64,000 nt of DNA from assembly GCF_026627255.1 (NCBI RefSeq), contig NZ_JAPNLM010000027.1, forward strand, positions 1 through 64,000, written 5' to 3'. The notes under the pieces are model-generated. The model ran no database searches. It saw only the letters and a list, made by a program, of their open reading frames with translations, and was not told where the DNA came from. Source of the stretch: Streptomyces antarcticus. Lineage in GTDB: Bacteria > Actinomycetota > Actinomycetes > Streptomycetales > Streptomycetaceae. A program made the position numbers and the translations under genes. This document shows, in pieces, positions 8,817 to 16,581 of this stretch; position 1 is the stretch's first letter, and every line of letters begins with the position of its first letter.

Positions 8817-10261
8817 CTAGACGACCCCTTCCCGGCCCGGCAGCGGAGCCCGCTTGCGCTCACAGCCCTCCAAGGCGGTCAGACAGGCGTGGTCGAGATG
8901 GCGCAGCCCGCCCAGGTCGAGCCGCACCGGCTGCCCGTGCGGCAGCGCGTCCAGCGCGTCCAGCGCGTCGAGCAGCTTGGGCAGCCGCAGGAAGCTCGCG
9001 TTCCCCACGACCCGCACGCACAGCTCATCGCCCTCCCAGACCTCCTCGACGCGCACGTGGGAGGTTTCCCAGGCCGCCTTGGCGACGGCGAGCCCCAGCC
9101 CGAACAGCACCCCCTCGAAAAGATTCGTCGCCACGATCGACGCCGCCGTCGCCACCAGCACCACCGCCTCGCCCCGGTGCGTGCGCCACAGCGTGGCCAC
9201 CGCCCGCGCGGGCAGCAGCTTCCAGCCCGCGTGCAGCAGCACCCCCGCCAGCGCCGCGAGCGGCACCAGCTCCAGTACCGGGGGGACGGCCACGGCGAAC
9301 AGCAGCAGCCAGCCGCCGTGCATCACCCGGGAGGCCCGGGTGCGCGCCCCGGCCTCCACGCTGGCGGCGCTGCGCACGATCACCGCCGTCATCGGCAGCG
9401 CCCCGAGCAGCCCGCACACGCTGTTGCCCACCCCCTGGGCGATCAGCTCCCGGTCGTACTCCGTCCTGGGCCCGTCGTGCATGCGGTCCACGGCGGCGGC
9501 GCTGAACAACGTCTCGGCGGACGCGATCAGCGCCAGCGCGACCACGGTCCCGACCGCCCCGACGGACACCAGCACCCCGAAGTCCCCCCAGGCGGGCGGG
9601 GGGCGGGGACACCGCTTCCAGCACCCCGGTCACCCGCACCCTTTCGACGGGCATCCGCCACAGCGCGGCCACGGCGGTCGCGGCGGCCACGGCGACCAGC
9701 GCCCCCGGTACCAGCCGCAGCCGGGCGGGCATCCTGCGCCAGCCCACCAGGACGGCGACCGTCCCGGCGCCCAGCGCCACGGCGGCCCAGTCGGCCCGGG
9801 CCACGAGGTCCGGCACCCCGCCCAGCTTCGCCAGGGTCGTGCGCGGAGCCCCGACACCGCTTAGGGCGTACAGCTGCCCGGCGATCAGCACCAGCCCGAT
9901 CCCGGCCAGCATCCCGTGCACGACGGCGACGGAGATCGCCCGGAACCACCGCCCGAGGCGCAGCACCCCCATGCCCAGCTGCACCGCTCCGGCGGCCAGC
10001 ACGAGCACCCCGAGGGCGGGCAGGCCGTACGCCCGCACCGCCTCGTAGACGAGCACGGTGAGCCCGGCCGCGGGCCCGCTGACCTGGAGCGAACTCCCGC
10101 GGAACCCACCCCGTGACCAGCCCGCCGACCACCCCCGTGACGATCCCCAGCTCGGCCGGCACCCCGGAGGCGACGGCGACCCCCACACAGAGGGGGAGCG
10201 CGACCAGTGCGACGACGACGGACGCCCCGAAGTCTTCCCGAAACGTGCCGGCCCCTGGCAT
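8817..10261 (-). pseudogene. SulP-family anion transporter with C-terminal STAS domain, two frameshifts
   Basis: Read on the minus strand, a full-length SulP permease is spread over three frames. The N-terminus from ATG 10261 (MPGAGTFREDF...VALVALPLCVGVAVASGV) runs to about 10115. The middle section (GSSLQVSGPAAGLTVLVYEA onward) is in a second frame from about 10110 to 9605. The rest (LVSVGAVGTVVALALIASAE...AAAVDRMHDG... ending in a STAS-like VRLDLGGLRHLDHACL) is in a third frame to 8817. The breaks fall in G-rich runs near 10110-10125 (GGGGTGGG on the coding strand) and 9594-9604 (a run of six C). Otherwise the protein is intact and well conserved, so these are either recent inactivating indels or base-calling errors in homopolymers. 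Confidence 0.85.
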
Positions 10262-10396
10262 GCGAGAGCCCCCTGCCACGCGGTGATGGATGCCGGCCCA
10301 GCGTGGCGGGCGCACTCCCCGGCGCCCAAGTGCCCGCGGAAGCCCGCAGTGGCGCACGCGCCGCACGCGCCCCGCACACACGCCCCGCAACCGCCG

Positions 10397-10428
10397 CGGC
10401 CCGGCGGTCGGTGAAGACCGCCGGGCCG
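10397..10428. terminator. GC-rich stem-loop between yajQ and the SulP locus
   Basis: Thirteen uninterrupted base pairs around a GGTGAA loop, 26 nt downstream of the yajQ stop on the minus strand. There is no T-run, which is usual for streptomycete hairpin terminators. Confidence 0.6.
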
Positions 10429-10454
10429 GCGTGGGAACAGGTCGCGGACCTGGG

Positions 10455-10943
10455 TCAGCGGTAGTTCACGTACTGGATTGCGAAGTCCAGTTCCTTGCCC
10501 TTGAGCAGCGTCTGGACCTCCTGGAGGTCGTCACGGCTCTTGGAGCTGACGCGCAGCTCCTCGCCCTGCACCTGGGCCTTGACGCCCTTGGGGCCCTCGT
10601 CCCGGATGATCTTCGCGACCTTCTTGGCGTTCTCCTGGGAGATGCCTTCCTCGATCGTGGCGAAGATCTTGTACTCCTTGCCGGACAGCTGCGGCTCGCC
10701 GGCGTCCAGCGCCTTGAGCGAGATCCCGCGCTTGACCAGCTTGGTCTCGAAGACGTCGAGGATGGCCTTGACGCGCTCCTGGGAGTTCGCCTCCATCACG
10801 ATCTTCTCGCCGGACCATTCGATCGTGGCGCCGGTGCCCTTGAAGTCGTAGCGCTGGGAGAGTTCCTTGGCGGCCTGGTTGAGGGCGTTGTCGACCTCCT
10901 GCCGCTCGACCTTCGAGACGATGTCGAAACTGGAGTCGGCCAT
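10455..10943 (-). CDS. yajQ: YajQ family (DUF520) nucleotide-binding protein
   Basis: 162-residue cytosolic protein matching the whole YajQ family: MADSSFDIVSKVERQEVDNALNQ at the N-terminus, RYDFKGTG near 31-38, and the C-terminal RVSSKSRDDLQEVQTLLKG and DFAIQYVNYR. Family members bind nucleotides, cyclic di-GMP in some bacteria. The role in Streptomyces is not known to me. ATG 10943 is chosen over an upstream ATG in the same frame because it gives the family-standard N-terminus and has AAGGAG 10 nt upstream. Monocistronic, transcribed away from tRNA-Tyr. Confidence 0.95.
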   Translation of the reverse strand: MADSSFDIVSKVERQEVDNALNQAAKELSQRYDFKGTGATIEWSGEKIVMEANSQERVKAILDVFETKLVKRGISLKALDAGEPQLSGKEYKIFATIEEGISQENAKKVAKIIRDEGPKGVKAQVQGEELRVSSKSRDDLQEVQTLLKGKELDFAIQYVNYR

Positions 10944-11143
10944 GTCCTGTGGCTCCTTGAAGTCGGTGGTGACGGCCCCGTGGGGCGCGGCCGGACAGCT
11001 CCGGTCCGCTCGGCAAAGCCTAGCCACCGCACCCACCCGCGGCGCTGATCAATCCGGTGGCGAAGCACCCTCGGTCATCGGGTATCGTTTACGTCGTTGC
11101 CACAGAGCACCGCCCCAAAGCGGACTCGCAGGCGACATCTCAT

Positions 11144-11225
11144 GGCGATGTGCCCGAGTGGCCAATGGGAGCGGACTGTAAATCCGTCGGCTTAGCCTAC
11201 CCAGGTTCGAATCCTGGCGTCGCCA
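11144..11225 (+). tRNA. tRNA-Tyr (anticodon GTA)
   Basis: An 82-nt class II tRNA. The acceptor stem GGCGATG pairs with CGTCGCC, the anticodon loop is CTGTAAA, and the variable arm is long, as in bacterial tRNA-Tyr. The T-loop is GGTTCGAATCC, the discriminator base is A, and no CCA is encoded. Confidence 0.96.
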
Positions 11226-11234
11226 CGCGATGTG

Positions 11235-11272
11235 AGACCCCTGTTACCGCGGAAACGCGGTAACAGGGGTCT
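11235..11272 (+). terminator. Strong hairpin terminator after tRNA-Tyr
   Basis: A perfect 17-bp stem (left arm 11235-11251, right arm 11256-11272) closed by a GAAA tetraloop, beginning 10 nt after the tRNA 3' end and followed by TCTCGTCG. It is an unusually long perfect stem. Confidence 0.88.
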
Positions 11273-11445
11273 TCTCGTCGTATCCGGACGCATCCCGTCC
11301 GGCTGGGCCGGTCGAGGGAACCGGCCGGTGCCCGCCGGTCCGGTCGCGGTGCGGGGCAAGGACCGGCACCTTTCGGCCGCCGTCCGTTCGGCGTCCGCGG
11401 CGTTCGCCGGGCGCACCGTCGGGGTCCGCCGTTCGTTCTCCGGGC

Positions 11446-11886
11446 GTGAAATGGACATCTGACACGCGGGGAAAGGCCGGCGGAGGCGTGCTCATCGCCC
11501 TCCTCGGCGCCGGGCTTCCGGCCCTGGTGGGGGCGGCGCTCCACACCGAGGTGGGGGAGCCGTACCAGGAGACCCGGCTGTACTTCGGCACCGGACGTCC
11601 CGACGGCCGGGACCCGGTCGACGAGCGGGAGTTCACGCGCTTCCTGGACCGGGAGATCACCCCCGCCTTCCCGGAAGGGCTGACCGTCCAGGACGGCCGC
11701 GGCCAATGGCGGGAGCAGGACGGCGACATCGTCCGCGAGACCTCGTACGAGGTCGTGCTGCTGTATCCCGTGAAGGAGGCCGGAGAGCGCGGCGCCCGCA
11801 TCGAGCGGATCCGGCAGGCCTACGAGGACCGCTACCGGCAGGACTCGGTCGGACGGTCCGACGACGAGGTGACCGCCGAGTTCTGA
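11446..11886 (+). CDS. DUF3574 domain protein, probably exported or membrane-anchored
   Basis: 146 residues from GTG 11446. A hydrophobic segment at about 15-32 (VLIALLGAGLPALVGAALH) looks like a signal peptide or anchor. The remainder fits DUF3574: ETRLYFGTGRPDG, then the DEREFTRFLDREITPAFPEGLTVQDGRGQW block and the C-terminal IERIRQAYEDRYRQDSV. No biochemical function is known for the family. The ribosome site is weak and the exact start is uncertain; a GTG at 11488 would shorten the signal region. It converges with the minus-strand gene at 11928. Confidence 0.75.
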   Translation: MKWTSDTRGKAGGGVLIALLGAGLPALVGAALHTEVGEPYQETRLYFGTGRPDGRDPVDEREFTRFLDREITPAFPEGLTVQDGRGQWREQDGDIVRETSYEVVLLYPVKEAGERGARIERIRQAYEDRYRQDSVGRSDDEVTAEF

Positions 11887-11927
11887 GCCGCCGGAGTCCG
11901 CCCCGGAGGCACGCGGCCCCCGGCCCG

Positions 11928-12584
11928 TCAGTTGCCCGCCACGTCCTTGACCGCCACCGTGACCGGGGTCGAACCGGACGTGAGCTCCAGGGTCAGCCCC
12001 GCCGTCGCCGGGGTCTCGACCAGTTCGGCCAGCACCGCGGCCACGTCGTCGCGCGGGACGGACCCGCGGCCCGTACGGGCCTCCAGGCGGACCAGGCCGC
12101 TTCCCGCGTCGTCGATCAGGGAACCGGGGCGCAGGACCGTCCACTCGAGGCCCAGCCGGGTGCGGACGTAGTCGTCCGCCTCGCCCTTCGCCCGCAGGTA
12201 GACGTCGAACACCTCGTCGCCCTCGTGCCAGGCGTCCGCGCCCATCGAGGAGACCATCAGGAAGCGGCGTACGCGTGCCCGTTCGGCCGCGTCGGCGAAC
12301 AGCACGGCCGCGCCGCGGTCCACGGTGTCCTTGCGTCCGACACCGCTGCCGGCGCCCGCGCCCGCCGCGAAGACGGCCACGTCCGCGCCCTGGAGGATGC
12401 CCGCCACGTGCTCCACCGACGCCGACTCCAGATCGCACAGGACCGGTTCGGCGCCCGCCTCCCGGAGGGCGTCGCCCTGTGCCGGGTCGCGGACGATGCC
12501 CGCGACCTCGTACCCGCGCGCGGCGAGCAGGCGCTCCAGCCGCAGCGCGATCTGACCGTGTCCACCCGCGATGACGATGCGCAT
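11928..12584 (-). CDS. NAD(P)-binding protein (atypical SDR, NmrA/YwnB-like)
   Basis: 218 residues beginning MRIVIAGGHGQIALRLERLL, a Rossmann dinucleotide-binding motif of the GGxGxI type. It continues with VLCDLESASVEHVAGILQGADVAVFAAGAG and the RFLMVSSMGAD strand and loop that replace the catalytic YxxxK region of classical SDRs. A YLRAKGEADDYVR stretch follows. Such proteins are usually annotated NAD(P)H-binding or SDR oxidoreductases without known substrate. The ATG has no strong ribosome site visible. The downstream neighbour is the convergent DUF3574 gene, and an amidohydrolase gene is upstream on the same strand (54 nt gap). Confidence 0.88.
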   Translation of the reverse strand: MRIVIAGGHGQIALRLERLLAARGYEVAGIVRDPAQGDALREAGAEPVLCDLESASVEHVAGILQGADVAVFAAGAGAGSGVGRKDTVDRGAAVLFADAAERARVRRFLMVSSMGADAWHEGDEVFDVYLRAKGEADDYVRTRLGLEWTVLRPGSLIDDAGSGLVRLEARTGRGSVPRDDVAAVLAELVETPATAGLTLELTSGSTPVTVAVKDVAGN

Positions 12585-12638
12585 GCCCCGACCGTACGAC
12601 GAGCCGGGCGCGAATGCCCGCGAACGGTCGGCGGACCG

Positions 12639-14000
12639 TCAGGGCCCGGGCTCCGTACGGCCCTGCCGGGGCAGGTCCAGGGCGACCGCGACGGCGGAGT
12701 CGCAGTACTCCCGTACGGCACTCGTCCGGGCTACGACCCGGCCGCGGTGGATCACGATCCGGCTGTACGCGAGGGAGAGCACGCCCGCGAGGCGGTCCCC
12801 CCGCACGGCGAGCAGCTCCGCCGGGAAGCCGGCCTCCACGCGGACCTCCGGCAGCCCCATGGCCTCGCGGGCGGCGACGCTGACCGAGTCGTACGCCTCG
12901 CCCGCGCGCAGCCCGCCCTGGGATGCCAGCAGGTACGCGGCTTCGAGCGGGTCACCGCGGCCGACCGGGTTGCCGGCGTCCCGCAGGGCCCCGCTGCCGG
13001 CCGCGACCCGTACCCCCGAGGCGCGCAGCAGGCGTACGGGCGCGGTGCGCAGACCGCGGCGCTCCAGGGCCGCGCAGTCGCCCTGGGGCAGGCAGGTGAC
13101 CCGTACCCCGGCCGCGGCGAGCTGGTCGGCGGCGCGGGCCGCCACGTCCAGCGGGAGGCGGGAGAGACCACCGCACGGCCCGACCGTCACCCCGGGGCGG
13201 AGCCCGCCGGACATGGCCGCGAGCCGGGCGAGGCGGGCCGGGTCGTCACCGTCCGTGTGGAGGTCCACGGGGCAGCCGTGCTCGGCGGCGAGTTCCAGGA
13301 CCGCTTCGAGGAAGCCCGTCGGGTCGGGGTCCAGGTCGGGGCAGCCGCCGATCACGCAGGCCCCCATCTTGACCGCGTCCCGCAGCATGGCGAGCCCGCC
13401 CGCGCCGGCCAGCCCGGTCAGCAGCCGGGGCACGGCCACCGTGGTGAGGTCGGTGAGCCCGCGCAGGGAGCGGCGCGCCTGGAGGACCGCTTCCATGGGG
13501 CCGAGGCCGTGCACGTCGCCGATGCGGACGTGCGAGCGTACGGCCGTGGCGCCGTGGCCGAGCTGGAGCAGCGCGGCTTCGGTGGCCCGCCGCTGGACCT
13601 CGTCGGGGGCGTAGGAGACGGGCCCCTCGCCGTCGGCGGTCAGGGCGGTGTCCCCGTGGGCGTGCGGCTCGGCGGGGGCGGGCAGCAGAAGGTAGCCGGT
13701 CAGGTCCACCCGGGACAGGGCGGACGCGGGGAGGCTGCCGGCGGTGCCGACGGCCTGGATGCGGCCGCCGCCGAGGCGTACGTCGACGGTACGGCCGTCC
13801 GTGAGGCGGGCGCCGGTCAGCAGCAGGGTGGTCGCCTCGGCGGGGCCGGCATGCCCGGAGGCGGCGTGCCCGAAGGAGGCCCTGGGCGGCCGCCCGGGGC
13901 CCTGCCCGGGAGAGCCCCCTTGCCCGGGGCCGGGACCGCCGCCCTCGCCGTGGCCCCTGCGGGGAGAGTGGAACGGCTGCTGCGCCGCGCTGTCGGACAT
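12639..14000 (-). CDS. Amidohydrolase-superfamily (cytosine-deaminase-like) protein lacking several catalytic residues
   Basis: 453 residues from ATG 14000, which has AGGAG 8 nt upstream. A Gly/Pro/Gln-rich leader (about 1-55) precedes the amidohydrolase fold: TLLLTGARLTDGRTVDVRLGG, then the HxH strand EPHAHGDTAL and the second His in VDLHTDGDD. By comparison with cytosine deaminase (known family motifs EPHIHLD, HCDE, SHTTAM, HDD), the general-acid Glu is Gly, the third metal His position reads GPCGG, and the metal Asp region reads GSGALRDAG. Only part of the metal site therefore remains. It may be a pseudo-enzyme or use a different mechanism. It is probably in one transcription unit with the gene at 11928. 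Confidence 0.8.
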   Translation of the reverse strand: MSDSAAQQPFHSPRRGHGEGGGPGPGQGGSPGQGPGRPPRASFGHAASGHAGPAEATTLLLTGARLTDGRTVDVRLGGGRIQAVGTAGSLPASALSRVDLTGYLLLPAPAEPHAHGDTALTADGEGPVSYAPDEVQRRATEAALLQLGHGATAVRSHVRIGDVHGLGPMEAVLQARRSLRGLTDLTTVAVPRLLTGLAGAGGLAMLRDAVKMGACVIGGCPDLDPDPTGFLEAVLELAAEHGCPVDLHTDGDDPARLARLAAMSGGLRPGVTVGPCGGLSRLPLDVAARAADQLAAAGVRVTCLPQGDCAALERRGLRTAPVRLLRASGVRVAAGSGALRDAGNPVGRGDPLEAAYLLASQGGLRAGEAYDSVSVAAREAMGLPEVRVEAGFPAELLAVRGDRLAGVLSLAYSRIVIHRGRVVARTSAVREYCDSAVAVALDLPRQGRTEPGP

Positions 14001-14472
14001 CGCGCTCCTGCGGTGGCTCGGGCGGTTCCTGGGCCGCGGCTGCGGCCCGGCGGCCCGGCGCCCCAAGATCACGCAGCGTGCTCGCAGCCTAGGGCGCGGC
14101 GCACCCCGCTTCGCGGAGGAGGCAATAGTCGTACCGGTGTGGTGCCCGCGCCCGCGCCTGCGCCCGGGGTCGCGCCCACCCGCGTACGCGAGTTCGCGGG
14201 CGGGCGCGCGCCCACCCGCGCGCACAGCACCGCAACCGCACCGCCAGCCGCCGTGACCGCCGCTGGTTCTCGCGGGTGGCCGACGGTGGCCGCCGGTGGC
14301 CGACGGTGCTCCAGGACCGGGGCCCGCGTGTGAGCCCGGACACAATCTGCCCCGAATCGGGCTCCGGAGAGCTTCGAGGCGTGATCCGTAAAGGCGGGCG
14401 AACCTCTCGGAGCCCTGTTCCCACAAAGGATTTGGGCGATCGGCGGGCAACCGTGTAATGTCTTCCTCGCTC
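14001..14472. other. Intergenic region upstream of the tRNA-Thr unit
   Basis: 472 nt without a credible gene on either strand. The first 270 nt are extremely GC-rich with short imperfect repeats of GCCCGCGC type. The last 40 nt carry the promoter for the tRNA-Thr/tRNA-Met/rpmG unit. Nothing else is recognised. Confidence 0.6.
14432..14461 (+). promoter_or_regulatory. Putative vegetative promoter of tRNA-Thr/tRNA-Met/rpmG
   Basis: TTGGGC (14432-14437), an 18-nt spacer, and TAATGT (14456-14461), placed 11 nt before the mature 5' end of tRNA-Thr. This is the right distance for a short tRNA leader. Confidence 0.55.
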
Positions 14473-14545
14473 GCCCCAATAGCTCAGTCGGTAGAGCGTC
14501 TCCATGGTAAGGAGAAGGTCTGCGGTTCGATTCCGCATTGGGGCT
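14473..14545 (+). tRNA. tRNA-Thr (anticodon GGT)
   Basis: 73 nt. The acceptor GCCCCAA pairs with TTGGGGC, the D-arm is AGCTCAGTCGGTAGAGC, the anticodon stem TCTCC/GGAGA closes loop ATGGTAA, and the T-loop is GGTTCGATTCC. No CCA is encoded. Confidence 0.96.
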
Positions 14546-14593
14546 CTGGTGAGAGAGGTTCCCCACCCTCGGGTGGGGAGGCGATCACATCAA

Positions 14594-14666
14594 AGCGGCG
14601 TAGCTCAGTCGGTAGAGCAAGCGGCTCATAATCGCTGTGTCACCGGTTCAAGTCCGGTCGCCGCTA
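14594..14666 (+). tRNA. tRNA-Met (anticodon CAT), elongator type
   Basis: 73 nt. The acceptor AGCGGCG pairs fully with CGCCGCT. A fully paired first base pair argues against the initiator tRNA. The anticodon loop carries CAT and the T-loop is GGTTCAAGTCC. Its position between tRNA-Thr and rpmG is the conserved actinobacterial order. Confidence 0.93.
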
Positions 14667-14754
14667 CACACAGTAGCCGATTGCGGGGTCGGTCTCCCGG
14701 TCGGCTACTCTTGTATGCGTTCATCCGTCCCAATTTCCGTCAAGGAGCACTCAC

Positions 14755-14919
14755 GTGGCTGCCACCGACGTCCGCCCGAAGATCACGCTGGCCTGCGTGG
14801 AGTGCAAGGAGCGGAACTACATCACCAAGAAGAACCGGCGTAACGACCCGGACCGTCTTGAGATGAAGAAGCACTGCCCGCGTTGCAACTCGCACACCGC
14901 GCACCGCGAGACCCGCTGA
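14755..14919 (+). CDS. rpmG: 50S ribosomal protein L33, zinc-binding (C+) form
   Basis: 54 residues from GTG 14755 with AAGGAG upstream: MAATDVRPKITLACVECKERNYITK and so on, ending HTAHRETR. Both zinc-ribbon cysteine pairs (CVEC and CPRC) are present, so this is the zinc-dependent paralogue. Streptomyces also keeps a cysteine-free L33 elsewhere under zinc control. It is the third element of the tRNA-Thr/tRNA-Met/rpmG unit and is followed by a hairpin terminator. Confidence 0.97.
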   Translation: MAATDVRPKITLACVECKERNYITKKNRRNDPDRLEMKKHCPRCNSHTAHRETR

Positions 14920-14952
14920 CCCCAGCGAAGTCTCGTTTAAACAGGCACAGTC

Positions 14953-14987
14953 ATGAGGTCGTCCCCTATTACAGGGGGCGGCCTCAT
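14953..14987 (+). terminator. Hairpin terminator after rpmG
   Basis: A 14-bp stem with three G-T pairs (14953-14966 with 14974-14987) and a 7-nt loop, 33 nt after the rpmG stop, followed by GTCGTTTCC. Confidence 0.75.
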
Positions 14988-15102
14988 GTCGTTTCCGCGA
15001 ACCGGCCGGCCCGGCCGTGTACCGGATTCCGGAGCGGATCCGTGTGCCCCGGCGCTCTCATTCGTGTCCTTTCGTGATCCCTTCATCAGGAGGTAGTGAG
15101 TC

Positions 15103-15555
15103 ATGGCTCTCGACCAGTCCTTCGTGGGCCGGAGCTACCCGCCCACCGATCCCTACGAGGTCGGCCGGGAGAAGATCCGCGAGTTCGCGGTAGCGGTGGG
15201 TGACGAAAACGCCGTCTACACCGACCTCGAAGCCGCCAAGCGGTTCGGTCACCCCGACGTGATCGCTCCGCCGACTTTTGTGTTCGCCATCACCTTCGCG
15301 GCGGCCGGCCAGGTCGTCGACGATCCGCAGTTGGGGCTGGACTACAGCCGCGTGGTCCACGGGGACCAGAAGTTCGCGTACACCCGCCCGGTGCGTGCCG
15401 GCGACCGGCTCTCGGTGACCTCCACCATCGAGGCCGTGAAGTCGATGGCGGGCAACGACATCATCGACATCCGCGGCGAGGTCCACGACGAGACCGGCGA
15501 GCACGTGGTGACGGCTTGGACGAAGCTCGTCTCCCGCGCCCCCCAGGAGGCCTGA
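15103..15555 (+). CDS. MaoC-like dehydratase, N-terminal-domain subunit (HadA/UPF0336 type)
   Basis: 150-residue hot-dog-fold protein: MALDQSFVGRSYPP at the start, then REKIREFAVAVGDENAVYTD, DVIAPPTFVFAITF, and DQKFAYTRPVRAGDRLSVTSTIE. It matches the FAS1-type dehydratase N-terminal family that includes mycobacterial HadA. In that family this subunit binds the acyl chain and the partner subunit supplies the catalytic Asp-His. The gene sits between rpmG and secE and one base before a MaoC gene, the same order as mycobacterial rpmG2-hadA-hadB. The role in fatty-acid or secondary metabolism here is inferred. AGGAGG precedes the start. Confidence 0.9.
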   Translation: MALDQSFVGRSYPPTDPYEVGREKIREFAVAVGDENAVYTDLEAAKRFGHPDVIAPPTFVFAITFAAAGQVVDDPQLGLDYSRVVHGDQKFAYTRPVRAGDRLSVTSTIEAVKSMAGNDIIDIRGEVHDETGEHVVTAWTKLVSRAPQEA

Positions 15556-15556
15556 C

Positions 15557-15985
15557 ATGGCTGCGCAGATCAAGTACGCCGACGTCGAGGTCGGCACCGA
15601 GCTCCCGGCGGGATCCTTCCCCGTGACGCGCGCCACGCTGGTGCGGTACGCCGGCGCCTCGGGGGACTTCAACCCGATCCACTGGAACGAGAAGTTCGCC
15701 ACGGAGGTGGGACTGCCGGACGTGATCGCGCACGGCATGTTCACCATGGCCGAGGCGATCCGCGTGGTCACCGACTGGGTCGGCGACCCGGGCGCGGTGG
15801 TCGAGTACGGGGTGCGCTTCACCAAGCCGGTCGTCGTCCCGAACGACGACCGGGGCGCCCTGATCGAGGTCACGGGCAAGGTGGCCGCCAAGCTGGACGA
15901 CAACCGCGTCCGGGTCGACCTGACGGCCATGAGCGCCGGACAGAAGGTCCTCGGCATGTCGCGGGCCGTGGTGGCGCTGAGCTGA
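15557..15985 (+). CDS. MaoC-like (R)-hydratase/dehydratase, HadB type
   Basis: 142 residues with the hot-dog hydratase-2 motif GDFNPIHWNEKFATEVGLPD (residues about 36-55), which holds the catalytic Asp and His, followed by VIAHGMFTMAEAI. It starts 1 nt after the stop of the HadA-type gene, with CAGGAGG upstream, so the two form a heterodimeric dehydratase pair. The substrate would be a 3-hydroxyacyl-CoA or -ACP by family knowledge. Unlike mycobacteria, no hadC follows. Confidence 0.92.
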   Translation: MAAQIKYADVEVGTELPAGSFPVTRATLVRYAGASGDFNPIHWNEKFATEVGLPDVIAHGMFTMAEAIRVVTDWVGDPGAVVEYGVRFTKPVVVPNDDRGALIEVTGKVAAKLDDNRVRVDLTAMSAGQKVLGMSRAVVALS

Positions 15986-16265
15986 GCCCCCGCCGTCCCG
16001 CCCGCACCCCGCCCGTCCCGGACGAGCCGGGCGGGACCCCGGGTGAGCCCTGCCCGGCACCGCCGCACGGCCTGACGGCCGGGTCGGGGAGCCGGGGGGC
16101 GGGCGGGCTCGGTCCCGCCCGTACGACCGAGACGCGGGGCCCGGGGGCGTAGAGCCTCCGCTCCGCCCGCACGGCCGGGACGTGACCCATCGGCCCGCGC
16201 CTGACTGCGGGCGGAGCGTGCGGGGCGGGTAACCGCCCCGCACGGAGCCCCGCGCCCGTACGCGG
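15986..16265. other. GC-rich non-coding stretch after the dehydratase pair
   Basis: Very GC-rich, with an 8-bp stem at 16008-16035 (CCCGCCCG with CGGGCGGG) that could end the upstream transcript. It also has several imperfect CGGGACC/GGTCCCG-type repeats. I see no gene. It passes directly into the transporter remnant. Confidence 0.5.
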
Positions 16266-16507
16266 AGCCGCTGGAGTTCCGCGCCCGCACGGGAGCCCTC
16301 GGCGTGGCCGTCCTGGCCTCCGTGTTCTCCGCCCAGGGCGGCTACGAGACCCCCCAGGCCTTCACCGACGGCACCATCCCCGCCCTGTGGATCGGCGCCG
16401 GAGCGGTCGCCCTCGCCGCCGCCATGACCCTCCTGCTCCCGCGCAAGCCCAAGGCCACCCGGCCGACGCCGAGCGCCGCCTCGCCGAGCGGGCGGCGGAA
16501 CGCTGAG
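16266..16507 (+). pseudogene. C-terminal remnant of an MFS (EmrB/QacA-type) transporter
   Basis: The frame contains ARTGALGVAVLASVFSAQGG, then a loop and a final membrane helix IPALWIGAGAVALAAAMTLL ending in LPRKPKA. This is the usual last section of 14-helix drug exporters. Upstream of about 16280 the similarity dissolves, so some 400 residues are missing. In the final 40 nt a neighbouring frame gives ADAERRLAERAAER followed by TGA, a typical tail for such a protein, which points to an additional frameshift near 16460. No start codon or ribosome site exists. It is a decayed fragment in front of murB. Confidence 0.7.
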
Positions 16508-16567
16508 CCGTCACCCGGCCACGAGTCCCGGTCCGTGGCCCCGCAGGGGTGCGGGGGGCGCGGACCG

Positions 16568-16581
16568 TACTCTTGTCCCCG
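16568..16581 (+). promoter_or_regulatory. Putative -10 element of murB, leaderless transcript
   Basis: TACTCT at 16568-16573 lies 7 nt before the GTG start of murB. Transcription would begin at or within a base or two of the start codon. No -35 is recognisable. Confidence 0.4.

Noticed and set aside
14594..14666. Initiator tRNA-fMet
   Set aside because: First acceptor pair is a normal A-T pair and the layout matches the elongator tRNA-Met found before rpmG.
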